Assembly (NCBI GenBank): GCA_030278955.1
Contig: JAOANR010000015.1
Location: forward strand, 19,439,073-19,503,072
Source: Hygrophila difformis
Taxonomy: Eukaryota > Streptophyta > Magnoliopsida > Lamiales > Acanthaceae
Direction: 5' to 3'
DNA length: 64,000 bases
In this document: positions 34,131 through 44,859 of the stretch, piece by piece
Numbering within the stretch: the stretch's first letter is position 1
How the letters are laid out: each line of letters starts with the position of its first letter
Program-made: the position numbers and the translations under genes
Notes under the pieces: generated by a model
The model's database searches: none
What the model was told of the DNA's origin: nothing
Seen by the model: the letters and a program-made list of their open reading frames with translations, nothing else

Positions 34131-37100
34131 GCAGAGCGTGATGCTTCATGTCGGCTATCTGCAGAACGTAACTTGAAGCCGCTTGTTGTGAAATCAATGG
34201 ATTCCAGATCTATGTTCATACCAATTAAGGCTGATGCAGGTTGGATGTCTTCTAAGTAGAAGATCGCCTCATCATTGTTGGCGTCCGGTCCTGCAAAGGG
34301 TTGAGGATCTGCCTCCACCAATTCTATCTGGTCACCATCCCAAATCAACAACTGTTGGTGCAGGGTGGATGGCACACACTGGGCCATGTGAATCCAGTCG
34401 CGCCCAAGCAATGCTGAGTAACACGTCTTAGATTTCACGACAAAGAAGGCCACCTTGATGGTCTTGGATCCAATAGTGACGTCCGCCGTTATGAATCCGG
34501 CAGGTTGTGTTGCTTCTCCTACAAAGCTGCACATTCTGACCCTGGTAGGGATCAGATCCTTTTCACTCTTTCCTATCTTCCTCAAAGTCGTCATCGGCAT
34601 CACATTGGCTGCCGCTCCATTATCAACAAATACTCTGTTTACAGGACGCCCATCGATGTGAGCCTTAACATACAAGGGCTTCAATTGCCTTGTCTGGGCA
34701 ACTTCGGGTTTGGAAAACTGTGCCACAGCCAACTTTGAAGCATCATTTCGGCCGCCAAGTTCTTGTGTGGGAGGTGCATCCCTGGTTGGATGGGACAATT
34801 CGGCTATCATTTCATCCATTCTTTCGATAAGCCTCGCGAATGATGGCTCTTCCTCATCCCATATCTCGGATTCGGTATCGCTTATCTCTTCCTCGGCCGC
34901 CAATCCAAAGACCCGTATAGGCACGGAGGGATCATTCGGCCCTTCTTTCCTATCGTCAGCTTCTTTAAGTTCTTTGTCCAAATTTTTCCAAAAAACCTCA
35001 TCTTCAAGATCCATGCCGTCTAATTCAACATGAGGCTCCTCATCAATATTGAGGTTCACATTTCCCCACATATCATCTTCATATCCTTCATCAATATTCA
35101 TGTCATCCATCGTGCCACGTTCATCGGTCATGATGCCAAGGACGCTAATCCCAACTTTCGGCTTGTCGAGATTGGCCTCCACAGCGGCCTCCACCTCTGT
35201 AGGTGTAATAGCACCAAAATTCACTTGTGATGCCTCATTGGTCGCTTGAAGTGCTTCACTAGTTGATTTCGTTTCAACTTGTGTCTGTGACTTCTTCTGG
35301 GTTTCTACAGTTTTGCAATAGGCCGTGAATCCTTCAAAACTGTGTGGTTCACTTCCAAATTCACCGGCTTCATGAGCCGCCAAATACGCCATGTATTTCA
35401 TCAGTACATTAGCCATAGCCATGTTTGAAGGAGTCATGTCCATTTTGTCCAGCTTCTCAATGAACTTCTGTCCCGCAGACTTGACCTTGTTTCCTCCTTC
35501 ATCAGATTCGGTTGTGGCGACCGCTTTTCCTTTGTCATTAGAAGCTGATGATGAAGTGTTAGTCTGAGGAAGTCCAGCTTTGGTTACTTTAGGCCTTGTT
35601 GATGATGACGGCTGAGGCTTTCGTTCTACCCATTGCAGCCTTTCTCGTACTGGCCTCCTAGTGGTAGAAGGTGATGGTGGTTGTAACCTTTCCCTCACTG
35701 GCCTCCTGGCGGAGGAAAGTGGTGGCTGTATCATCTCCCGTATTGGTTCCCTAGCGGAAGGTGATGGTGCCTGATGTGGTCTTCTTGAGGCCTCATAAAA
35801 TCTTTCTTCACGAGGTGGTATGGGTGAATCAGGTTCCCTTGCCACCGTCCTATTGTGTGTCTTCTTGTGAAGGGGTCTCTGCTGTTGGGATGTCTCTCCT
35901 TTGAAATAAGTTGGTTGTACTGGCTTTCGAGGCCTGGAAGATTCCAACTTATGAATTTGTGCCTCCCACTGCCGCATTTCCTCGGCATATCGTCTTTGAG
36001 CCCGCCTAAATTGACTCCTGGTCATGGGTGGCGGCTCCTTGTGGGTGGCTTTGTTCTGAGCCCTATTCTTCATCCACTTTTCAATCTCAACTGGATGTTC
36101 TGGTCGCCTCATTAAGGTTGGAACCACCTGTACACCATGCCTATAATCACGAGCAATGGGTTGGTGTTTTCCATTGTCATGGATCTCCACCGCCTGCTTA
36201 GAGATCTCAACCCTCAAAGGAGGGTTCTTCTTCTTGTGGTGCTCTCTTTCCTCAGCTTCCAGGACCTTCTTGAAGTCCTCTTTTGTCATGCTCATAAACC
36301 TGGGTTGTTTAATGCACAACTCCTTTCTTTCATGATCGGACTCATCAGATAATAAGTCCACATCCTCCTCCTCGATTTCAATGTGTTCCTTTCCTCTATT
36401 ATTCTGGCTACTGGAGCCACCATCTTCTGGATTTGGGATGAGTCCAGAAACACCAATTGGCAATTGAGGGAATGGATCTAAATCCACTTTCATACCTGCA
36501 ATTTTCAAACGACCTTCTTTTATTTTGTTCTGTATGGCCGTTCTAAAACTCCTGCATTTAGTAATGCTATGAGTATACGAATTATGCCACTTACAAAATG
36601 CTCGGCCTCGAATTTCCTCGGCCGCTGGCAATTTTTGCCCTTCAGGCAGCTTGATAACACCGTCTTTGAGTAGGGCATCGAACACTTGGTCCGCTTTGCC
36701 CATGTCAAAAAGGTCTTCTTCAGGCTTATATTTAGCCTCTCTTTGTTTTGGCGGCTTGAGAGCCGCACATGTATGTGGTTTGGCTGTCTGTACTAGCTCA
36801 GCAACAGCCACCTCTACAGGTTCGTCCTCATCATCACTGAGTTTTATTTCCTCGAAATGGACTCGACGCATAGGACGCCTCTCTTCCTGCTCCCTCAGGA
36901 ATTTTTCCACACGGGCCGCTCTCTCGGCCAGCTGGGCAAGGTCAGTTGCATCCTGCACAATTAAATGTTCTCTCAATTTCGGTAGCATATTAGCCACTGC
37001 TATATTGGCTATTTCTTTATCGGGTATTGCTATAGTACACCGGCCTTTAATGCGTTGTAATCTATTAATAAAAGAACTTGCCGTCTCATCGGCAAATTGT

Positions 37101-38005
37101 TTGGTGTTAGTGAGATCTGCAAGACTAACCTGCGACAGAGGTGTATAAAATCTGTCGTGAAATGCCCGCTCGAGATCGGCCCAATTTTGAATTGAATTTG
37201 GCCGCATAGATGCAAACCAGACAAATGCGGGTCCAGTCAAAGAGGAACTGAACAATCTTAACTTCAGCCAGTCGTTGGCCGCTGCTTCCCCACACTGAGC
37301 AGTAAACCTGCCCACGTGTTCTACGGTTGATTTGCCGTCGTCTCCCGAGAACGTGGTGAACTCGGGCATTTTGAAGCCTTTAGGGTAAGGCTGCATGGTG
37401 TCTACCCAATCCGGGTATGGTTTCCTATATGTGGGCCGTTCCATCGGCCTTAATTGAATGCCGAAATGTTGTTGCATCATATCTGCTAACAACTCGGGCG
37501 ACACTACAGGCGCCTGTGCAGGAGGCATGGCAGCTTGTTGATATATGGCGGCCGGATGAGCCATGGCGGCCTGAGGTATGGCGGCCTGAGTCGTGTTGGC
37601 GGTCGAGGCCAAGTTGGTGGTCGGATGACTCATGTTGGCGGCCGGACGACTTATGTTGGCGGCCGGGTATGGGTTGGCGGCCTGAGGTTGCAGAGCGGCC
37701 TGGTGTGAACTGGAGGCCTGATACTGGGTGGCCAAGTGTGGACTGGCCAGTTGCTGGGCGGCCTGAAGTGGGTTGGAGGTCTGAAACTGGGCGGCCTGCA
37801 GGGAGGCGGCCTGATGATATGTGGCCTGAGGCAATGGGGAGGCCTGATGATGGATGGCCTGAGGCATTGGGGAGGCCACCTGATAGGAGGCCTGATGCAA
37901 CAGGGAGGCCTGATGCAATGGGGAGGCCTGATGATGGGAGGCCTGAGGCAATGGAGAGGCCGCCTGGTAGGAGGCCTGATGCAATGGGGAGGCCGCCTGG
38001 GCGGC
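34127..38005 (-). CDS. gag: Tat element gag and protease, main part (3' of the Athila insertion)
   Basis: Open from the insertion point at 38005 to a TGA at 34127-34129, about 1290 codons; the N-terminal ~198 codons lie at 57999-58597. The first part is a Gln/Ala/Ser repeat region (HQAS units). A retrotransposon Gag domain follows (FTTFSGDDGKSTVEHVGRF, LRLFSSSLTGPAFVWF), then a Cys/His segment (FCKWHNSYTHSITKC). A long charged linker leads to an aspartic protease near the C terminus, with VFVDNGAAANVM as active-site loop and ALLGRDWIH. The DNG triplet replaces the common DT/SG, as the third residue pattern varies in plant elements. The frame agrees with the N-terminal piece (both codon phases match across the 5-bp duplication). 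It encodes the capsid protein and the processing protease of the virus-like particle. Confidence 0.88.
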   Translation of the reverse strand, partial: AAQAASPLHQASYQAASPLPQASHHQASPLHQASLLHQASYQVASPMPQAIHHQASPLPQATYHQAASLQAAQFQTSNPLQAAQQLASPHLATQYQASSSHQAALQPQAANPYPAANISRPAANMSHPTTNLASTANTTQAAIPQAAMAHPAAIYQQAAMPPAQAPVVSPELLADMMQQHFGIQLRPMERPTYRKPYPDWVDTMQPYPKGFKMPEFTTFSGDDGKSTVEHVGRFTAQCGEAAANDWLKLRLFSSSLTGPAFVWFASMRPNSIQNWADLERAFHDRFYTPLSQVSLADLTNTKQFADETASSFINRLQRIKGRCTIAIPDKEIANIAVANMLPKLREHLIVQDATDLAQLAERAARVEKFLREQEERRPMRRVHFEEIKLSDDEDEPVEVAVAELVQTAKPHTCAALKPPKQREAKYKPEEDLFDMGKADQVFDALLKDGVIKLPEGQKLPAAEEIRGRAFCKWHNSYTHSITKCRSFRTAIQNKIKEGRLKIAGMKVDLDPFPQLPIGVSGLIPNPEDGGSSSQNNRGKEHIEIEEEDVDLLSDESDHERKELCIKQPRFMSMTKEDFKKVLEAEEREHHKKKNPPLRVEISKQAVEIHDNGKHQPIARDYRHGVQVVPTLMRRPEHPVEIEKWMKNRAQNKATHKEPPPMTRSQFRRAQRRYAEEMRQWEAQIHKLESSRPRKPVQPTYFKGETSQQQRPLHKKTHNRTVAREPDSPIPPREERFYEASRRPHQAPSPSAREPIREMIQPPLSSARRPVRERLQPPSPSTTRRPVRERLQWVERKPQPSSSTRPKVTKAGLPQTNTSSSASNDKGKAVATTESDEGGNKVKSAGQKFIEKLDKMDMTPSNMAMANVLMKYMAYLAAHEAGEFGSEPHSFEGFTAYCKTVETQKKSQTQVETKSTSEALQATNEASQVNFGAITPTEVEAAVEANLDKPKVGISVLGIMTDERGTMDDMNIDEGYEDDMWGNVNLNIDEEPHVELDGMDLEDEVFWKNLDKELKEADDRKEGPNDPSVPIRVFGLAAEEEISDTESEIWDEEEPSFARLIERMDEMIAELSHPTRDAPPTQELGGRNDASKLAVAQFSKPEVAQTRQLKPLYVKAHIDGRPVNRVFVDNGAAANVMPMTTLRKIGKSEKDLIPTRVRMCSFVGEATQPAGFITADVTIGSKTIKVAFFVVKSKTCYSALLGRDWIHMAQCVPSTLHQQLLIWDGDQIELVEADPQPFAGPDANNDEAIFYLEDIQPASALIGMNIDLESIDFTTSGFKLRSADSRHEASRSA
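37560..38000. repeat. Tandem repeats in gag (ggaggcctgatg units)
   Basis: Degenerate ~30-bp units with aggcctgatg and ggcggcc on the plus strand encode the HQAS/PQAS repeats of Gag on the minus strand. The Athila element inserted inside this run at GCGGC. Plus-strand frames here are shadows. Confidence 0.8.
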
Positions 38006-38309
38006 TGATAATGGCCAAAAATGACCATTATTTTCAATCCATTTCCGTGTCTTAAACGGGCATTTGATCGCATTCCGGTCTTACATTAAGTAAGAAAGCA
38101 GTCGAATTGGACTGATTTATGCATAATTGTAAAAATAATAAGCTGGTGTGAAAAAGACATAAACATGTAATTTTATTACATATTTATGTTAGAAAAATCC
38201 AAAAACATGAGAAAAAGAAAAGGAAACAAAAAGATGGGAAAAGATAGAAAAGCCCACAAAAAGAATATTTTCGGCCCATCTGGCCCAATCCAGCAGGCCC
38301 AGGAAGACC

Positions 38310-38560
38310 TTTGTCGCGGAAGCCCTTGGCGCGATGCAGTGTTCCGCGACAAAGGCATGTTCCGCGACCAACTGGCCCCAAATGAAGAGGAGACCAGCCA
38401 AGCCCCTGGCGCGATGACCCTTGTCGCGATGGCATGCTCCGCGACAAAGGTCCATTCCGCGACCAAGATGCACAAATAGAGACACCAGACCCAGTCGAGA
38501 AGCCTTGCCACATGCAGTGTGTTCCGCGACCAACTTGATGTTCCGAGACAAAGCTGTGAT
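38310..38560. repeat. GTCGCGG/CCGCGAC palindrome array 1 (LTR, upstream of TATA)
   Basis: Several copies of tgtcgcgga and its complement tccgcgaca, some degenerate (ggcgcgatg, ttccgagaca), form short hairpins. Repeated at 53593-53843 in the other LTR. Confidence 0.85.
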
Positions 38561-38623
38561 GTGTGTGATGTCTTAAGACACAATGGGCTAGAATCAAGGC
38601 CCATGGGCTTAGGGTTACACTTC

Positions 38624-38632
38624 TATAAATAT
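38624..38632 (+). promoter_or_regulatory. TATA box of the Athila LTR promoter
   Basis: ttctataaatatgag lies about 620 bp into the LTR and just downstream of the first GTCGCGG palindrome array. The same box is at 53907-53915 in the 3' LTR. The transcription start is expected about 30 bp downstream. Confidence 0.6.
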
Positions 38633-39282
38633 GAGGTGTCTCCCATGAGCTCAGGGTTGGTAGGGGAGTTTTTGAAATTTTAGAAGTTCTTGAAGGCAAG
38701 CAGTAGGAGTTCTCTCTTAGGTAGAGTAGTTTAGGTTTATTTTTATGTATTATTTAATTTTTGCACTTAGTTTAGCTTAGATTAGTGTTTTACTGTTCAC
38801 AGTGCTTAGATAGCCATCTTTATACTATGTTTTGGTTTCTAAACTCTTGTTTTAGGGTTTGTAATACCCAAATCATGGGTATTAACAACACCCCTTCAAT
38901 AATATGGGAAAACATTCATCATTTGTGTCCCAAATCATGAAATGGGTCTCACACCCCATGGATTTATGCTTTCTTTTTCATTTTGGGGTCATTTGACCCC
39001 CATTTTGTTATTTTTGTGTTTACTGTTAGCATATTATGGATAATGTTGTGTGAATGTGTGATCAAACCCTAGATTAGGACTCATGCTTTATTTTAATATC
39101 CTGCCCAGTCTTGTTATTTTTGTTTAAGCATGTTCTTCCTTATTTTGAATATTTCTTGCTTATTTTTAGCTTAGAATAGCTTTTTGATCTGAAATAGGGT
39201 GAGATCACGCTGTTTGCATGCCACTGTTCATTTCTGCTTTTTCTGACTTTTGTCCTGAACCACCTTGGGCGCCAACCGCCTT

Positions 39283-39820
39283 CTGGCGCGGAGCCACGTT
39301 CCGCGACAGAGTGGCTGTTCCGCGACCAAGGTGTTTCAAGACACTTGTCTCCAAATTTAAAACCCTTTGTCGCGGAATACCTTGTCGCGGAGCCACGTTC
39401 CGCGACAAAACTATCCATGCATAGCGACAAAGGAGCCAAACTCTTGCATTTTGTCTTCATGGCTTCTTGTCGCGGAATCATCTTGTCGCGGAGCCACGTT
39501 CCGCGACAAAATCCCATTCCGAGACAGAAAAATTATGCCATGTTCTTTGATCTTTGAACACCTTGTCGCGGAACACCTTGTCGCGGAACCACGTTCCGCG
39601 ACAAAATTTCCATGCATAGCGACAAAGGTTCAAATGCCTTAGATTTTCTGAAAACACTTTGTCGCGATGTCACCCTTGTCGCGGAGCCACGTTCCGCGAC
39701 AAAACCTTGCATAGCGACAAAGAGGCGTTATGCTGCCAAAAATTCTAAAAACTTGTCGGGATGTCCATGTCGCGGATCTCGGTCCGCGACAACATTTATG
39801 ATATAGCGACAAGGTTCCTC
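39283..39820. repeat. GTCGCGG palindrome array 2 (LTR, ~98-bp period)
   Basis: Hairpin units of the type cttgtcgcggagccacgttc plus cgcgacaaa recur with starts near 39291, 39390, 39491, 39586 and 39683, each followed by a looser catagcgacaaagg. Repeated at 54566-55103. Confidence 0.88.
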
Positions 39821-42715
39821 TCTCTCTATTTGATCTCAAACAAATTTCATCCTCTCCCTATTTTATATTGCAACACTCACATCATAGCCCCACGGGTTAG
39901 GGTGTAACACTCTGGAATTGCAATATAGGGTGTTATGCTGCCCAAAATTTTGATTCTCCATTTGCATCACTTAACTGATTGAACCCTTGACTCATTAATG
40001 ATTAAAAAATTGAGATTAGCAATAATCACTCTTCAATAATCATCATGATTAAAGGACCTTTGTTCAATTGCCCTTAAAACATTCTTGTATAAACAAAACT
40101 TCGATGGCTTAAACAGATAATCTGGACTGTAATTAATTATGGTAGGAAGGATTATTTAAGACCATCAATTGTGGACCCGACCCACAACCTTGCATGAGAA
40201 ACCAATGTCTCTCATACAATGGATCTGCTTTTGCTTTTTATTTATTTTGTCTTTGTGTGTTGTGTGGAACCATTAGTAAAGAATACATCAGAATAATGTT
40301 GGCGGGTCCTCCCTCATGGATAACTAGCTCGTATTCTGGGTATTAGTTACTAATTGTTATTTTGCATGGTCTGAATGGCTGTCAGTGGAAGCCTTGGCGG
40401 TTCGCCCATCCGGGGTTACAATAGCTGCTCGACTGACTTCCATCCAGATACAGTTTTATTTTTGTTATCTTAATTTCCAAACCTGAATCCCAATCCGTAC
40501 TGGGAGTCAGTTGGCATCAGTCAATGCCAACTGATGATCATTATAGAAGGGAAGCATGTAGGTTTTTATCCGAATTCACAGACAGTGGAGGCCCAACTGG
40601 TGTTGACACCACCATTATAGGGTCTAAGCTGCCTAAATTCGCTCCATCCGAGTGATTGGGAAATTGGACAGTAGATGTTTACAGTCCACCTGATCATTCT
40701 GCCATTACTTTGGTACCTTGACCATTCCATTCTGTGTTTCACCTTCTGTCTAGACCCGCTTCTATATTTTGGGTCAATTAATTTTACACTTCCATATATC
40801 CTTATGCATGATAATATTATGTACTGTTGTGGTCTGTAATTATTTTGGGATCCTTCCCTTGGACAATAGAAGTCTAGATCTTAAACAGATATTGCTTTAT
40901 AAATTTCCAACAAAAACCTCTTTATAAAATCCGGATCTGAGTAAGGGATAAATTCTTCAGTTATGACTAATTCATATTCTATCAAGGGTTATATTTTGGG
41001 AATTAAGAAGCAGATTCAGCGATTAGGTCTCGTCTAGACTGAAAGGGTCTGTGTTTTAACTGAGAGTCTAGTACCTGACAGGGAATGATTTTCAAATCCA
41101 TTATTTTCCAAAATTGCTGGTTGATGGAAATGTAAGATTAGGTGCTACACCGAGATGGGGTCCACTTGGATTCAAATACAGTGTAGTAAATAATCTTAGA
41201 GGAACATCATTCAGGCCTTGGTTATTTTCCAAGATAGGGTTGAGTTTTCTTTCAACTGCTATCTTCTTCTGCCAAAGCCTACTTTTGAGTCCTAAGTGAG
41301 TGCATCCGGAACGAACTAATTTATTAGGTCGTTTCATTAGTTTGTATCTCATAATTACCCGGAAGGAAGTGAACACACTATTGGTCCACTGAGAGCCGGG
41401 AGTTCTTGATCCATACTCCGTCATTCTGATGGGGAGCTGTCTTTTACTACCAGGGTCAGATTTTCAAAACCTCCGAGTGATAGGATTTTAAATGCTTTCT
41501 TTACCGCTTTCTTTTAACCGCTTACGTTAGAGGTCACTCGGTTGTATTGAGAGTTGTGTAACTGCTACTAGGATTGACAGTTAAGGGATAGTTTAGGGCT
41601 TGATTTAAATCTTTGGGTGTGACATGGGAGAATGATAGTGGTACTTGGCATTTCAATAAATGATGTGTCGGGTGTTGCTTATCCACCACAGATGAAGTAG
41701 CATACCCAGGCCAGGGCAGTTACGAATCTGTGGTATCTTAGAATTTGCGGTCTTAAGAACATGTAAACTCATATTGCAAGTACATGTCTGCTAAAGGGAA
41801 AGCCTTATTGAGAGCATGAGAATTAGCTATCTGAAAGAATTATCCCAAACAAAGATCTGCGTATAAAAATGGAAGTTTAATATTGCTGTATCTCACTCTT
41901 GTCCAATTTTCATTCTTTTCTTCCTGTCCTTTCTGTCCACATTGTGACTCAACTTCACGGTTGGCACAATGCTCCTTTTCCCTGCTTTCGTAGATAATGT
42001 TTACTGCATTTTTAGAATAATTCTTATCCGCTTTCTAGAGTAGATTTATTTACTTTGTAGATTAATTTAACTGCTTTCTAGATCTAATTTACATTCATGT
42101 CAGTAGTTATTAATCACCTTTCAAACCTATTGAGCAATACGAATGGAAAATCTAGTAAAACGACGTGGGACCTGCTTCTATCGCACATCCTCCAGTGAAC
42201 GATCCGGTCTTACTATAAATTACTGCAATTTTTGACACCGTGCGCTTTCGGGCCACAGTTTCTTAAACACGAGCAATAAAAACATGACTACTTATAAATA
42301 TATCCCTAATCACAACTCCGCCATCATAAATTGGTTTCATTAAATAAAATCTAAACCAGGACTATGATTTTTCGGAAAATACTCATGTAGTGGGAACTTG
42401 CCAAAAGTTTCATGGCAGGAACTCTCATGGCAAGAATTGATGAGAAGTATCATGGCATACTTGTCGGGGATCCTCAGTGTGACAGGCTGAAGGTCAACCT
42501 ATCCCGGCTATGCCATGAGATTTGTCAACATTTCATGACAGGGAGGACCACAGCGCCATTTGAAATTAAAGCACCACACTTGAGTAATAAAAAGACTAAC
42601 AATCTTGATGTATCCCTAAACCCTTTCCCGTGAATCATAACTCTTTTCTTGCAATAAATCTAACCTGGTATAATTTTAGCAAAAGCTCGTGGGACGGAAA
42701 TTGTCAAAAGTTTCA

Positions 42716-42732
42716 TGGCGCCGTTGCCGGGG
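42716..42732 (+). other. Primer binding site (tRNA-Asp) of the Athila element
   Basis: TGGCGCCGTTGCCGGGG follows the LTR end without spacer. It is complementary to the 3' end of plant tRNA-Asp as I know it, the usual Athila primer. Confidence 0.9.
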
Positions 42733-42876
42733 AGGATGCAGCGCCGTTTTATTTAGAGAATTACATTCCTCATTGCTCCTAGAGTAGCCTATACATATAA
42801 TTATAAATATTCACCTTCAGAACCACTTCTAACCTGGGGATTGTACAGGTACTGTCATTATTGAAGCCGTTGTTCT

Positions 42877-44820
42877 ATGCAAAGGAGGAAGCAGACGCCA
42901 GCCGAGATCCCGTTTAATTCCGAGATTGAAAAGACAGCTCGACGTCTTAGGGCGGAGACTAAACGAAGAAGGGAACGGGAACGACAGGCATTACTTTCGC
43001 CAAGCACCAGCAGCGATATCTCCGAAATGGCAAACCCTGACATCCCACCAATCATTCAACCCAATCCCCCACTTCACAACATTGAGGAAGACCCCGAAGA
43101 TGCTGATCATGATGATTTGGATGATCCCCCTCCCCAGATCATACAAGGAGGTGGGAATCCACCAAACATGGAGCAGCAGCACTTCGAGGCACCTCCTCCC
43201 AACCCGAACCAAAACCCACCAAACAACCAAAACCAACCAAATCAGCAAAATTTCCCAAACCAACAGAATCAGCAATACCACAACCCCCATCAGAATCCCC
43301 CGAATCCGAATGATTTCAATGATCCGAGGAACTATTTCATGCCTCAGAACTACTACCCACAGCAATACCAAGGTGGGCCTGAGAACAATCATCAAGCAGC
43401 AGCTGCTGCTGATTACATGCAGCCGATTTTAGAGCCATATCTGAACATTCCTGGACAAGCTCCATTCTTGGCCAGGAATTTCGAACTGAAACCGGCCCTA
43501 ATCAATCTAGTCCAGAGCAACCAGTTTGCCGGAGCAAGTCATGAAGATCCCCATGATCACCTGCAAACCTTCCTAGAATTGTGTGACACGATCAAGAATC
43601 GTGATGTACCCGCAAACACCATTCGACTAAGGCTATTTCCCTTCTCTCTGACAAGCGGAGCACGAACATGGTACAAGTCACTGCCCGTAAATCAGAAGTC
43701 TACATGGGAAGATGTGATCAGAAACTTCCTAGCAAAATACTTCCCGGAGTCCAAGGTGGATGAATGCCGCTCCAAAATTGCGGAATTCAAGATGAAACCA
43801 GACGAGTCCTTGTATGATGCAAAGGAAAGATTCTTCAACCTACTCAGAAAGTGTCCTCAACACGGTTTCCATGACTGGGAGAGACTGAGAAAGTTCTACA
43901 GTGGTCTGACCCCAGCATGGAAATCCATGCTTGATGCTGCCGGTGGTCAACATTTGCTCTACATACCAATGGACCAAGCCTGGGCAAAGATTGAAGCCAT
44001 GAGTGTCAACCGTTCTGTTCTAACTGATGATGGTAATCCCACTCCCCCTCGTGGTTTGTGTGTTGTAGGTACAGTGGAGAAGTCAGACATTGAAAAGCTT
44101 CAAGAGCAAGTGGCAGCGTTGTCTGTAAATCAAGGAGTTGGAAGTTCTGCGCAGGGACAGCAAACTGATGTGATCTGTGGACTGTGTCAAGGTGCTCATG
44201 CAACTGACACATGCGAGCAAGTCACAGCAGAGAGCTGTAACTATGCAGGAGCTTTTCCAAATAGACACCCGAATTTGTCTTATTCAAACAACAACGCCTT
44301 GAACTCACATCTCTTGAATAAGCCACAGCAACAGCAGTTCAACCCTCAGCAGAATCAGGGATTCAATCAGAACAGGGGCCAACATTTTCAGAATCCAGGT
44401 TTCCAACCTCAGATCCAGCAGAGGCCGCCTCAGAATTTCCAGAACTTTCAGCCCAATCAGAGTTTCCAGCCTCAGTTTGTCCCAAACCAAGGCCAGTGGA
44501 ATCAGAATCAGCAGCAAAATCAGAATCAGAATCAAAAACCTCCTTCAAGGCTTGAGAATCTGATGACCGATTTCATCACTAGTCAGAAGGAGATCAACAA
44601 TCAACTGCAGGCCTCCATCAGAAATGTAGAGACCCAAGTTACACAGATGGCTAATGAAATGCAGAAAAGGGACAAAGGGACGTTGCCTAGTACTGCGGAA
44701 AAGAACCCGCAATGCAAGGCAATAACCTTGAAATCTGGAAGAGTACTAGCTGGACCAAAGGGAGCAGATACTGGAGCAGAATGCGAAGAAGATGATATTG
44801 TTGACAATGCTGGTAAGTAA
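42877..44820 (+). CDS. gag: Athila gag
   Basis: 647 codons from ATG 42877 to TAA 44818-44820. A basic N terminus is followed by an Asn/Gln/Pro-rich region (~85-180). The Athila Gag core runs about 200-400 (FELKPALINLVQSNQF, RLRLFPFSLTSGARTWYKSL, FLAKYFP, ESLYDAKERFFNLLRKCP). A zinc-knuckle-like Cys/His motif (CGLCQGAHATDTC) follows near 443-455, then a second Gln/Asn-rich tail. It forms the particle shell and packages the element RNA. The stop is in the same frame as pol, so a Gag-Pol fusion would need only read-through of this one UAA; alternatively the stop is a mutation. The base run GGTAAGTAA at the stop also looks like a splice donor, but I found no frame-keeping acceptor close by. Confidence 0.92.
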   Translation: MQRRKQTPAEIPFNSEIEKTARRLRAETKRRRERERQALLSPSTSSDISEMANPDIPPIIQPNPPLHNIEEDPEDADHDDLDDPPPQIIQGGGNPPNMEQQHFEAPPPNPNQNPPNNQNQPNQQNFPNQQNQQYHNPHQNPPNPNDFNDPRNYFMPQNYYPQQYQGGPENNHQAAAAADYMQPILEPYLNIPGQAPFLARNFELKPALINLVQSNQFAGASHEDPHDHLQTFLELCDTIKNRDVPANTIRLRLFPFSLTSGARTWYKSLPVNQKSTWEDVIRNFLAKYFPESKVDECRSKIAEFKMKPDESLYDAKERFFNLLRKCPQHGFHDWERLRKFYSGLTPAWKSMLDAAGGQHLLYIPMDQAWAKIEAMSVNRSVLTDDGNPTPPRGLCVVGTVEKSDIEKLQEQVAALSVNQGVGSSAQGQQTDVICGLCQGAHATDTCEQVTAESCNYAGAFPNRHPNLSYSNNNALNSHLLNKPQQQQFNPQQNQGFNQNRGQHFQNPGFQPQIQQRPPQNFQNFQPNQSFQPQFVPNQGQWNQNQQQNQNQNQKPPSRLENLMTDFITSQKEINNQLQASIRNVETQVTQMANEMQKRDKGTLPSTAEKNPQCKAITLKSGRVLAGPKGADTGAECEEDDIVDNAGK

Positions 44821-44859
44821 GCTGATAATGGGAACGAAGCAGAAAAAGAGACAGCCGAA

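Larger units (their letters stand above)
38006..42715 (+). repeat. Athila 5' LTR (4710 bp)
   Basis: TGATAATG to GTTTCA. A TATA box lies at 38624-38632 (tataaatat), between two palindrome arrays (38310-38560 and 39283-39820). Differences from the 3' LTR were noticed at nine points, for example 38305 (A versus C) and near 42463 (T versus C). Open frames inside are short and alternate with the palindromes; I take none as genes. Confidence 0.95.

Noticed and set aside
37417..38073. Frames of 90-212 codons overlapping the start of Tat gag
   Set aside because: They mirror the repeat that encodes the QAS units of Gag on the minus strand; no independent support.
39283..39820. Regularly spaced palindromic repeats resembling a CRISPR array
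   Set aside because: Eukaryotic LTR context, variable repeat length and related spacers; no cas genes.
39140..39839. Repeated frames in the LTR with SRN/RDK/VAEP-type peptides (also 54423-55122)
   Set aside because: Produced by the GTCGCGG palindromes in six frames and present in both LTRs; not genes.
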